Shown piece after piece: positions 56,938 to 64,000 of a stretch of 64,000 bases of DNA. A program made the translations under genes and the position numbers. The stretch lies in contig NZ_CP098325.1 in the NCBI RefSeq assembly GCF_023639785.1, positions 372,001 to 436,000 on the forward strand, written 5' to 3'. The stretch comes from Leclercia adecarboxylata. Its GTDB lineage: Bacteria > Pseudomonadota > Gammaproteobacteria > Enterobacterales > Enterobacteriaceae. Position 1 is the first letter of the stretch. Each line of letters begins with the position of its first letter. The notes beneath the pieces were generated by a model. It was not told the DNA's origin. It did not search any database and saw only the letters and a list, made by a program, of their open reading frames with translations.

Positions 56938-58156
56938 TGTACAGTCCGGGGACATGGTAAACAGGTGTTCGGGGACATGGTGAACACTTTTTAACATCCT
57001 TTACCCATGGTGATCGACTTTTTCTTCAGGTCGATCACCCCCACTTCCCTGAACGCCTTGCCCGCACTCAGGCTGACCCCCTTCACGCTCAGCTTCCCGC
57101 TGACATCCACCTTCCTGATCATCACGCCCCCGTCATATTCCGGCGGCGTTATATGGCCTCTGTACTGCCGCGCGGACGGCTGATACCGCGAGGCCGGAAC
57201 CGCCATATCCAGCCCCTCATGCGGGCGCTCAAGGTTATAGACCGTCCGCCAGTGGTCAAAGGCGCGCTGCAGCTCGCCCTCGCTCGCAAACCACTTCCCC
57301 TGCAGGACTTCCGCCTTCAGGCTGCGGTGAAAGCGCTCCAGCTTGCCCTGCGTCTGGGGATGGTAAGGCCGGGAGTGGCCCACCCGGATACCCTGGCGCA
57401 TCAGCCACAGCTCAAGCGCCGTCCAGGTGCCGGTGGTGTCGCCCCACGGTGAGCCGTTATCCATCGTCATCCGGTCCGGCAGGCCGTAGCGCTCAAACAC
57501 CCTGACCAGCTGCTGCTGCACGGTCTCGCGCCGCTCATCGGGGCAGTGCATCAGGCACAGGGAAAACCGGGAGTGGTCGTCCAGCAGGGTCAGCGGGTGA
57601 CAGCGGCCGCCGCCGAAGGGGAAATGCCCCTTGAAATCCATCTGCCAGAGCCGGTTCGGTGCGTCGTGTTCGAAGCGTCCCGTGGCGGGAATACCCGGTG
57701 AAGTACCCGGCAGCAGACCGTGGCGGGCCATCAGGCTGTGGACGGTACTGAAGGCGGGCATGCGGTGCCCCTGGTCTTCGAGCCAGCGCTTTATCTTGCG
57801 TGCACCCCAGCGTTCATGACGGGCATGGGCCATCCGCAGCAGGTCAGCGATGTCGTCTGATGAACGGTTCGGGGAGTGGTGAGGCGTGCGGGAGCGGTCC
57901 TGAAGACCAGGCAGACCGTCCTCAGCCCAGCGGCGGAGCCACTTGTAGCCGGTGGCAGGTGAGATGCCGTAGTGACGGCACAGTGCGCGGATGTTCGCCC
58001 CGTCCTGCGAGGCGAACAGTACAAACTCAGTACGTAATGACATGGTATCTCTCGCATCCCACGGCATAAGCGACTCCATAAACGGGTTCTTATGCTTCAG
58101 TTGTAAGTGTCTACCATGTCCCCGAACAAGTGTTCATGATGTCCCCGGACCGTACA
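56938..58156 (-). mobile_element. IS481-family insertion sequence, complete
   Basis: This 1219-bp element carries one DDE transposase. Its ends are imperfect inverted repeats of about 52 bp starting TGTAC, matching at 44 positions. Each arm holds two tandem versions of a CGGGGACAT unit. A 5-bp direct repeat GAGGG flanks it (56933-56937 and 58157-58161). Removing the element and one repeat restores a palindromic CCCTCTCCCT/AGGGAGAGGG intergenic element between cycA and ytfE. The insertion breaks no gene. Confidence 0.93.
56991..58067 (-). CDS. IS481-family transposase
   Basis: This 358-residue transposase has an N-terminal helix-turn-helix (ALCRHYGISPATGYKWLRRW) and an rve-type DDE core: WQMDFKGH, MTMDNGSPW, and the Glu in GKLERFHRSLKAEVL. 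All three catalytic residues are present and the frame is intact, so it may be active. MPWDARDTM is favoured because GGAG lies 6 bases upstream; a Met four codons earlier is the alternative. The stop codon lies just inside the inverted repeat. Confidence 0.95.
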   Translation of the reverse strand: MPWDARDTMSLRTEFVLFASQDGANIRALCRHYGISPATGYKWLRRWAEDGLPGLQDRSRTPHHSPNRSSDDIADLLRMAHARHERWGARKIKRWLEDQGHRMPAFSTVHSLMARHGLLPGTSPGIPATGRFEHDAPNRLWQMDFKGHFPFGGGRCHPLTLLDDHSRFSLCLMHCPDERRETVQQQLVRVFERYGLPDRMTMDNGSPWGDTTGTWTALELWLMRQGIRVGHSRPYHPQTQGKLERFHRSLKAEVLQGKWFASEGELQRAFDHWRTVYNLERPHEGLDMAVPASRYQPSARQYRGHITPPEYDGGVMIRKVDVSGKLSVKGVSLSAGKAFREVGVIDLKKKSITMGKGC

Positions 58157-58200
58157 GAGGGAGAGGGCCGGGGTGAGGGCATCAGGCCGCAGCGGCCTTT

Positions 58201-58863
58201 TTATTCCCCGGCCAATGCCCGCGGGAACAGCACGTTATTCTCCAGGCTGATGTGCTCCATCAGGTCGTCGATCATCTCGTTAATCCCGTTATACATCGCG
58301 CGCCAGGTGGTGCAGGCATCCGCAGGCGGGGTCACGTTATGGGTGATGTGCTTAATGACCTCGACCAGCTCACCGGCGTCGTCATGCTCGCTTTCCATCA
58401 CGCTGACAGGCCCCGTCGCCTGGCTACCCATCCCCTGTTTGATCATCGGGAACAGGATCTGCTCTTCCTTCATCATGTGGCTGGAGAGCTCTTCATGCAG
58501 CATGGTCAGGTGTTTCGCCAGGCCGCGCGGCACAGACGCCTTCTCCGCATGCACGCGCTCAACTTTGGTGGCCTGCAGGATCAGCTCCGGCAGCTGTTCG
58601 CGGTGGCGGTCATGGAACCGCACGATGATGTGGTCGATGATCTCTGCCAGCGCCACGCTGCGCCAGTCTTTTTCCAGCGGCTGCTCGGCCAGTTTTGCCA
58701 GTTCAGCTTCGATGAGGTCCAGATCCAGCGCCTTGCGCGACGCCGCCCGCGCCAGGGTTTGCTTACCGCCGCAGCAGTAATCCATATCGTATTTACGAAA
58801 CAGCGCAGACGCGCGTGGGATGGAGAGCGCCAGCTCGCCTAAAGGTTGGTCGCGGAAGGCCAT
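58201..58863 (-). CDS. ytfE: Di-iron protein for Fe-S cluster repair, YtfE (RIC)
   Basis: This 220-residue hemerythrin-like protein repairs iron-sulfur clusters damaged by nitric oxide or peroxide. The N-terminal ScdA domain has DYCCGG (C30, C31); the di-iron domain has [33 protein letters not shown] and [10 protein letters not shown], with the last His/Glu in [14 protein letters not shown] perfect NsrR operator lies upstream. Confidence 0.97.
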   Translation of the reverse strand: MAFRDQPLGELALSIPRASALFRKYDMDYCCGGKQTLARAASRKALDLDLIEAELAKLAEQPLEKDWRSVALAEIIDHIIVRFHDRHREQLPELILQATKVERVHAEKASVPRGLAKHLTMLHEELSSHMMKEEQILFPMIKQGMGSQATGPVSVMESEHDDAGELVEVIKHITHNVTPPADACTTWRAMYNGINEMIDDLMEHISLENNVLFPRALAGE

Positions 58864-58888
58864 AGTCGTTACCTCAATGTTAGTTTAT

Positions 58889-58911
58889 AAGATGCATTTT
58901 AAATGCATCTT
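58889..58911. promoter_or_regulatory. NsrR operator upstream of ytfE
   Basis: A 23-bp perfect palindrome has 11-bp arms, AAGATGCATTT and AAATGCATCTT, around a central T. It matches the NsrR consensus (two ATGCATTT half-sites) and lies 26 bases upstream of the ytfE ATG. Confidence 0.95.
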
Positions 58912-59039
58912 TAAGGCAAGGCTATAACCCTTTATAGGCAGGGGTAAAAAAGCGAAGCAGATCACAAAAAAAAGCTGATTTAACTCTATGAATGAATTTA
59001 AAAAACGAGTTTAGAAACTTTTTAAAGGCTCTGAGACGG

Positions 59040-59066
59040 TAAACAACCCGCTAAGCCTGCCGATAG
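59040..59066 (+). promoter_or_regulatory. Sigma-28 (FliA) promoter of the second chemoreceptor
   Basis: TAAACAAC, an 11-base spacer and GCCGATAG match the flagellar consensus TAAAGTTT-N11-GCCGATAA closely, 40 bases before the ATG. Confidence 0.9.
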
Positions 59067-59106
59067 ATACAGGTCAGACAATACCTGCATATAAAAAAGG
59101 CAACGC

Positions 59107-60756
59107 ATGTTTAAACGTATAAAAGTGATAACCCTTCTGGTTTCGGTGCTGCTGGCGCTCGGGATCATGCAACTGATCTCCGCCGGCATTTTCATCAAGG
59201 CGCTAAATAACGACAAAGAGAACTTCACCGTTTCTCAGGTTTCCAGCCAGAATGTGGCCGAATTCACCGACGCGTGGATCAGCCTTAACCAGGCGCGCGT
59301 CACCCTGAACCGCGGCATGCTGCGCCTGCAAAGCAGTATGGCTTCGCAGATCAACGGTGGGCAGTTGAACGAGCTGGTCAACACGGCGAAAAATCTGCTG
59401 GCTGACGCCCAGTCCCATTACGACAAATACTACGCGCTGCCGGAAACGCCGGGCCTGGATGAAAAGCTCTCCAGCCAGCTGGAAGAGCAGTACCGCATCT
59501 ACTCGGCCACCCTGACCCAGATGAACCTCCTGCTCTCCCAGGGCAATCTCGAAGATATGTTTAAGCAGAACGCCGAGCAGAAGCAGACCGCAATGCAGAA
59601 AGTCTATCGTGAATGGCGCCAGGCACAGGCTGCCCTTACCGATAAAGGCATTCAGGATAACGAAAGCGACTACAAACGTATCCTGTGGATCCTTTCCGGA
59701 ATGATGGTTCTGGTGATCGCCGTTATTGTCTCCAGCTGGATCGCCATGCGACGTGTGCTGCTGCTGCCGTTGCAGGAGGTCATCGATCATATCCGTGCAA
59801 TCGCCGCAGGAGACCTGACGCAGCCTGTCGATGCCCGGGGCAAAAATGAAATGGCGGTGCTGGCGCATAATGTGCATGAGATGCAGAAGGCGCTGGCTAA
59901 TACCGTGGGCGTGGTCCGCGAGGGCTCTGACACCATTTATACCGGTGCGGGCGAAATCTCCGCAGGCAGCAACGACCTCTCTTCCCGTACCGAGCAGCAG
60001 GCGGCCTCTCTGGAAGAGACCGCCGCCAGCATGGAGCAGCTGACCGCGACCGTGAAGCAGAACGCCGATAACGCCCGTCAGGCGTCACGTCTGGCGCTGG
60101 ATGCCTCCAGCACCGCGAAGAAAGGCGGCAATGTGGTTGAAGGCGTAGTGCGCACCATGGACGAGATCGCCAACAGCTCCAGCAAAATCGCCCAGATCAC
60201 CAACGTGATCGACGGTATCGCCTTCCAGACCAACATCCTGGCGCTGAACGCAGCGGTCGAGGCGGCGCGTGCCGGAGAGCAGGGACGTGGGTTTGCGGTG
60301 GTCGCCGGGGAAGTGCGTACGCTGGCCCAGCGCAGCGCCCAGGCGGCGAAAGAGATCAAAGGCCTGATTGACGACTCTGGTGCGCGCGTGAGCGCCGGGT
60401 CCGCGCTGGTACACGAAGCCGGAGAGACGATGGCGGAAATCGTCAGCGCCGTCACCCGCGTGACCGACATCATGGGCGAAATTGCTTCCGCTTCTGATGA
60501 ACAGAGCCGGGGTATCGATCAGGTCGGCCAGGCGGTGGCCGAGATGGATCGCGTCACCCAGCAGAACGCCTCGCTGGTGGAGGAGTCTGCGGCAGCGGCG
60601 GCGGCGCTGGAAGAGCAGGCGGCACGCCTGAACGAAGCGGTGGCGGTGTTTAAGATTACGAAGGGCCAGGCCGCTAAGGCCGCGCCGGTGAAAACCTGGA
60701 CCGCAAAAGCGAAACCGGTGCAGGCGACCACGGACGCGAACTGGGAAACCTTCTGA
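59107..60756 (+). CDS. Methyl-accepting chemotaxis protein with four-helix sensor
   Basis: This 549-residue Tar/Tsr-type receptor has helix 1 (about 7-30), a four-helix-bundle periplasmic domain (about 32-190), helix 2 (about 193-213), HAMP, methylation helices and the tip [20 protein letters not shown]. It ends NWETF, the pentapeptide that tethers CheR and CheB, so it is a full-strength receptor. The ligand is not known; the periplasmic residues do not allow a firm choice between serine, aspartate, citrate or other. E. coli has no receptor gene at this site. Confidence 0.95.
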   Translation: MFKRIKVITLLVSVLLALGIMQLISAGIFIKALNNDKENFTVSQVSSQNVAEFTDAWISLNQARVTLNRGMLRLQSSMASQINGGQLNELVNTAKNLLADAQSHYDKYYALPETPGLDEKLSSQLEEQYRIYSATLTQMNLLLSQGNLEDMFKQNAEQKQTAMQKVYREWRQAQAALTDKGIQDNESDYKRILWILSGMMVLVIAVIVSSWIAMRRVLLLPLQEVIDHIRAIAAGDLTQPVDARGKNEMAVLAHNVHEMQKALANTVGVVREGSDTIYTGAGEISAGSNDLSSRTEQQAASLEETAASMEQLTATVKQNADNARQASRLALDASSTAKKGGNVVEGVVRTMDEIANSSSKIAQITNVIDGIAFQTNILALNAAVEAARAGEQGRGFAVVAGEVRTLAQRSAQAAKEIKGLIDDSGARVSAGSALVHEAGETMAEIVSAVTRVTDIMGEIASASDEQSRGIDQVGQAVAEMDRVTQQNASLVEESAAAAAALEEQAARLNEAVAVFKITKGQAAKAAPVKTWTAKAKPVQATTDANWETF

Positions 60757-60761
60757 CAGAC

Positions 60762-60829
60762 GCCGGGTGGCGCTTCGCTTACCCGGCCTACAAAACCTGC
60801 CGGGTGGCGCTAACGCTTACCCGGCCTAC
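60762..60829. repeat. Two direct REP elements
   Basis: Units at 60762-60791 and 60799-60829 both read GCCGGGTGGCGC ... TTACCCGGCCTAC. The second one contains the ytfF stop codon. Confidence 0.85.
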
Positions 60830-61785
60830 GAGACCGGAACGACCCTCGGTTTTTCCGGTTTCGCGCTCACCGCAATCACCACACCCACCACCAGCAATAT
60901 AATCCCCGTGCTGGTCAACAGCGGCGGCAGACTCTGGCGCATCAGGAAGGTATACAGCAGCCCGGCCAGGGTTTCGAAGACAATCAGCGGGCCTAAAATC
61001 ACCGTCGGCAGTTTCTGGCTGGCGACGTTCCAGCACAGCGCGCCCACCCACGAGCAGCAGACGGCAATCGCCACCATCAGCCCAAGAAAGACCCAGGGGC
61101 GCGGCCCCAGCGGCAGCGCAAAATCCGGCTGCTGCATATTCAGCCATGCGCAGGCGGCGATATACCCCACCAGCGAGACTGGCAGCGTCACCAGCGCCTG
61201 GGCGGTCGCCCACATCATCGGATGCTTGTCGGGGTTTTCCCGCAGCCAGCGGGCATTATGCAGGGCATACCACGCCCAGCAGACCACTGAAACTGACGCC
61301 AGCAGGATACCGGACACATAGCGCCAGCCGCTGCCCCCGGCCACGCCATGGCGCAGCTCGGCGATATTCACGCACACCAGCCCCAGCGCAATGGCAAGCA
61401 GGCCAGGGATCATCTTCGACCACGCCAGTTTGCCGTCGCGCTGGCTGTAGAGCAGATTGGCGAACACCGGGATCACCACCGGCAGCGTGCCGATAATCAT
61501 CGTCGAGACGGGGGCGCCGGTACGCTGAATGGCGCTTGCCAGGCAGATGTAATAGATGAGGTTACCCATCATGGTCAGCGACAGCGCGGTCAGCCAGTCC
61601 CGGCCTGTAAGCTGGCGTAACCGCGCCCGGCCAAGCCAGGCGATGGGCAGGGCGATCAGCCCCAGCGCCAGATAGCGCCCCATCGACTGCAACGCCGCCG
61701 GGTATTCCGGGACGATCAGCGGACCGACAAAAATCAGCCCCCACATTAACCCTGCAAGCAGGGCATACAACACGCCGCTAATCAT
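60826..61785 (-). CDS. ytfF: DMT-superfamily (EamA) transporter YtfF
   Basis: This 319-residue protein has ten predicted helices (LLAGLMWGLIFVGPL, TMIIGTLPVVIPVFANLLYS) and the same length class and sequence as E. coli YtfF. Substrate unknown. MISGVLYAL is taken as start, with the Met four codons upstream as alternative. Its last codons run into a REP element. It lies downstream of an AraC regulator on the same strand. Confidence 0.93.
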   Translation of the reverse strand: MISGVLYALLAGLMWGLIFVGPLIVPEYPAALQSMGRYLALGLIALPIAWLGRARLRQLTGRDWLTALSLTMMGNLIYYICLASAIQRTGAPVSTMIIGTLPVVIPVFANLLYSQRDGKLAWSKMIPGLLAIALGLVCVNIAELRHGVAGGSGWRYVSGILLASVSVVCWAWYALHNARWLRENPDKHPMMWATAQALVTLPVSLVGYIAACAWLNMQQPDFALPLGPRPWVFLGLMVAIAVCCSWVGALCWNVASQKLPTVILGPLIVFETLAGLLYTFLMRQSLPPLLTSTGIILLVVGVVIAVSAKPEKPRVVPVS

Positions 61786-61860
61786 TTTTCCATCCATCTT
61801 AGTTGAACCTGCTGGCAGTGTAGAAAGGCAAAAGGGGGGCGTATTGTATGAGATTGCGCA

Positions 61861-62685
61861 TTAGCGCTGCGTGACCTGTTTCTGGTAGCGCACGGGGGTG
61901 ATGCCATACCGACGCGTAAACGCCCGGGTCAGGTGCGACTGGTCGGTCAGGCCCGTCGCAGCGGCCACCTCTGCCGCAGGCAGCCCCTGGGTGAGAAAAG
62001 CTTTGGCGCGCCAGAGGCGGATCGCCATCAGCATCTGATGGGGCGTGACGTGAAAATGGGCTTTGAACTGGCGCTGGAAATGGTACGGGCTGAGCGAGAC
62101 CACCTGCGCCAGCTCATCGAGCGTCAGGGAGTGCATATAGTTGTCGTGCAGATAGTCGCGTACGCGATCAAAACGATGGGCGCCTTCCTGCAGGACAGGC
62201 GCATGGCGCGCCAGCGGCTGGAAGGTATCGATCAGATCCAGCAGCAGCCCTTTTTGCGCCAGGGGATCGTCGGTGTGCCACAGGCCGTAGATCAGCTGAC
62301 AGATCTGCTGCGAACGGCGGGGATCGTGGCGAGTAACGTCGCTGAACCACCAGTGGCGGATCCCCGTCACCTCTTCAAGCAGATCCGGCTCGAGATAGAT
62401 CATCCGGTAGCGCCAGCCGTCGGCGGTTTCGGCCTCTCCGGTGTGCAGCTCATCAGGATTCATGGTAACGACGGAGTGGACCGGGGCGACGTACTGCGTC
62501 CCGCGATAGCGAAAGCGTTCGGCACCGGCTTCAATGGCACCGATCCCGAAGGCCTCGTGGGTATGGGGCTCAAACGCGTAACGGGAGATGTGCGCGTGAT
62601 ACAGTTCGACGCCCGGCACCTGCGCCAGATGGCGGAAGCGCGCGCTGTCTCTCTCATCAATGAACTGTTCCGGTACGCCTTGCAC
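61861..62685 (-). CDS. AraC-family transcriptional regulator
   Basis: This 274-residue protein has an N-terminal cupin sensor (ISRYAFEPHTHEAFGIG, HTGEAETADGWRYRMIYLEP) and a C-terminal double helix-turn-helix (SLTLDELAQVVSLSPYHFQR, AAATGLTDQSHLTRAFTRRY). It lies 75 bases upstream of ytfF on the same strand, so control of that exporter is plausible. This pairing with EamA transporters is common. E. coli lacks this gene here. Confidence 0.9.
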   Translation of the reverse strand: MQGVPEQFIDERDSARFRHLAQVPGVELYHAHISRYAFEPHTHEAFGIGAIEAGAERFRYRGTQYVAPVHSVVTMNPDELHTGEAETADGWRYRMIYLEPDLLEEVTGIRHWWFSDVTRHDPRRSQQICQLIYGLWHTDDPLAQKGLLLDLIDTFQPLARHAPVLQEGAHRFDRVRDYLHDNYMHSLTLDELAQVVSLSPYHFQRQFKAHFHVTPHQMLMAIRLWRAKAFLTQGLPAAEVAAATGLTDQSHLTRAFTRRYGITPVRYQKQVTQR

Positions 62686-62766
62686 GGTGAGCCTCCTCGC
62701 GGGTCAGACTGTTATTATCAGAGATGACCCGCAGGGATGCCACACTAATTAACCAGCTTTTAACAA

Positions 62767-63615
62767 TTACAGGATATGCTTCACGCTCTCCGCCAGCGGA
62801 GTGGTCGGGCGCCCCAGGAGCGTGCTCAGGGTGCGGCTATCATCAAACAGGCCGCCTTTCGAGGCCCCCACGTCGGAATCGGCCAGCATATCCGCCAGTC
62901 CCGCCGGCAGGCCCACGCTCTTCAGCGCGGCGGCAAAATCGGCTTCGCTCAGGTTCTGATAGACCACATTTTTACCGCTCTGGCGGCTGAGTTCGGCTGC
63001 CAGTTCTCCTAATGTCCACGCATGGTCACCCGCCAGCTCATATACTTTACCGGCATGGCCCTCTTCGCTGATGACCCGGGCAGCGGCGGCGGCATAGTCG
63101 GCACGGGTGGCGGAGGCGATTTTGCCTTCACTGGCCGCACCGATGAACACGCCGTGCTCCAGCGCAGGCGGGGCGCTGGCGAGATAGTTTTCGGTATACC
63201 AGCCGTTACGCAGCAGGGCATAAGGAATGCCCGCGTCTGCCAGAGCCTGTTCGGTGGCGACATGCTCCACGTGCAGGCCCAGCGGCGAGGTATCGGCATG
63301 CAGCAGGCTGGTATAAACGATGAATTTCACCCCCGCCGTCTTCGCCGCGTTAATAACGTTCTGATGCTGCGGGGCGCGCTGGCCCACTTCGCTGGAGGAG
63401 ATCAGCAGCAGTTTATCTACGCCTGCAAGCGCACGGGTGAGGGCGGCCTGGTCGGTGTAATCGGCCTGACGCACGGTCACGCCCTGCTGGCTCAGCGCCT
63501 CAGCCCTGGCCGGGTTACGTACAATGGCGACCAGCTGGCTGGCCGGAACGGTGTTCAGCAGTTGTTCAATAACGAGTTGGCCAAGCTGGCCGGTAGCGCC
63601 GGTGATTGCGATCAT
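62767..63615 (-). CDS. qorB: NAD(P)H:quinone oxidoreductase QorB
   Basis: This 282-residue atypical short-chain dehydrogenase of the NmrA type has the N-terminal GATGQLGQLV dinucleotide motif. It reduces quinones with NADPH. MIAITGATG is the start; 15 upstream codons are open but cross the promoter. It is divergent from ytfH, its likely redox-responsive regulator. Confidence 0.95.
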   Translation of the reverse strand: MIAITGATGQLGQLVIEQLLNTVPASQLVAIVRNPARAEALSQQGVTVRQADYTDQAALTRALAGVDKLLLISSSEVGQRAPQHQNVINAAKTAGVKFIVYTSLLHADTSPLGLHVEHVATEQALADAGIPYALLRNGWYTENYLASAPPALEHGVFIGAASEGKIASATRADYAAAAARVISEEGHAGKVYELAGDHAWTLGELAAELSRQSGKNVVYQNLSEADFAAALKSVGLPAGLADMLADSDVGASKGGLFDDSRTLSTLLGRPTTPLAESVKHIL

Positions 63616-63704
63616 AATGAATATCCTTCGTATCGGGTGACTGTTGTGGCACACTATCACTCAAACTAACTTTTAGTAAGTACGTACAAAAAGGTAAGTA
63701 TCAA
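63616..63704. promoter_or_regulatory. qorB-ytfH divergent promoter region
   Basis: In these 89 bases a perfect GTACGTAC palindrome (63680-63687) sits between flanking CTTTT and AAAAG. Such sites are bound by HxlR-family regulators like YtfH (HypR/YodB relatives). Confidence 0.6.
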
Positions 63705-64000
63705 ATGACGAATCGGACCCTCAGCGAGCAGATGCGCGACGGCAATCTGTTTGCCGAGCAGTGCCCCTCCCGGGATGTGCTCAAACATGTGACCAGCCGC
63801 TGGGGCGTGCTTATTCTGGTGGCCCTGCGTCAGGGAACGCATCGCTTCAGCGATCTGCGCCGCAAAATGGGCGGGGTGAGCGAGAAGATGCTGGCCCAGT
63901 CGCTGCAGGCGCTGGAGCAGGACGGCTTTATCAATCGCGTGTCGTTTCCGGTGGTGCCCCCGCACGTGGAGTACAGCCTGACCCCGCTGGGGGAAGAGGT
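63705..64000 (+). CDS. ytfH: HxlR-family regulator YtfH, N-terminal part (runs off window)
   Basis: The 98 codons in view encode a winged helix of the HxlR/MarR-like type: CPSRDVLKHVTSRWGVLILV, HRFSDLRRKMGGVSEKML and PPHVEYSLTPLGEEV. Cys20 corresponds to the redox-sensing Cys of the family. E. coli YtfH is about 126 residues, so most of the protein is present. It is divergent from qorB. Confidence 0.95.
   Translation, partial: MTNRTLSEQMRDGNLFAEQCPSRDVLKHVTSRWGVLILVALRQGTHRFSDLRRKMGGVSEKMLAQSLQALEQDGFINRVSFPVVPPHVEYSLTPLGEE

Overview
The window is a stretch of enterobacterial chromosome. Nearly every gene in its core matches in order, length and sequence the Escherichia coli block efp - frd - psd - glyVXY - amiB/mutL/miaA/hfq/hflXKC - purA/nsrR/rnr/rlmB - aidB - ula - rpsF/rplI - fklB - cycA - ytfE - qorB/ytfH. 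Core genes are GC-rich and most proteins have the E. coli length to within a few residues. The accessory content (REP variants, two extra chemoreceptors, no ampC between frdD and blc) suggests an Enterobacter/Leclercia/Lelliottia-like member of Enterobacteriaceae. The species cannot be fixed from this sequence alone.

Layout. (1) 1-3.8 kb is an AT-rich chaperone-usher fimbrial island: major subunit, chaperone and the first 354 codons of the usher on the minus strand, with a divergent membrane-anchored winged-helix regulator. (2) 3.9-12.4 kb holds epmB and epmA, the two enzymes that beta-lysylate EF-P, and efp itself, with the entericidin pair ecnA/ecnB, a LuxR-type regulator, a guanidine-II riboswitch in front of the guanidinium exporter gdx, blc, and the fumarate reductase operon frdABCD between them. 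(3) 12.4-18.6 kb has rsgA-psd-mscM on the minus strand and orn on the plus strand. (4) Three identical tRNA-Gly(GCC) genes follow with a stringent-type promoter. (5) 19.4-30.9 kb has queG divergent from nnr-tsaE-amiB-mutL-miaA-hfq-hflX-hflK-hflC. (6) At 30.9-31.2 kb, where E. coli has yjeT, there is an orphan 97-residue peptide gene with a double-glycine (GA) type export leader, which looks like a class II microcin. (7) 31.5-36.8 kb holds purA, nsrR, rnr and rlmB. (8) 36.9-43.7 kb holds an MHS-family transporter, aidB, a Cache-type chemoreceptor with a sigma-28 promoter, two DUF1471 genes and the esterase gene yjfP. (9) 43.7-50.8 kb is the complete L-ascorbate regulon ulaR, ulaG and ulaABCDEF, then the DUF1471 gene yjfY. 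(10) 50.8-52.6 kb is the rpsF-priB-rpsR-rplI ribosomal operon with a regulatory leader. (11) 52.7-64.0 kb holds a DMT transporter, ytfB, fklB, cycA, an intact IS481-family insertion sequence, ytfE under a perfect NsrR operator, a second chemoreceptor with a sigma-28 promoter and an NWETF tail, ytfF, an AraC regulator, qorB and the start of ytfH.

Links inside the window: NsrR (33.1 kb) should repress ytfE (58.9 kb) through the palindrome upstream of it. EpmA and EpmB act on EF-P. UlaR should control both divergent ula transcripts. HflK and HflC form one membrane complex. MutL, MiaA, Hfq and HflX share the classic superoperon. The best candidates for something not already described are the microcin-like peptide and the regulatory region in front of it.
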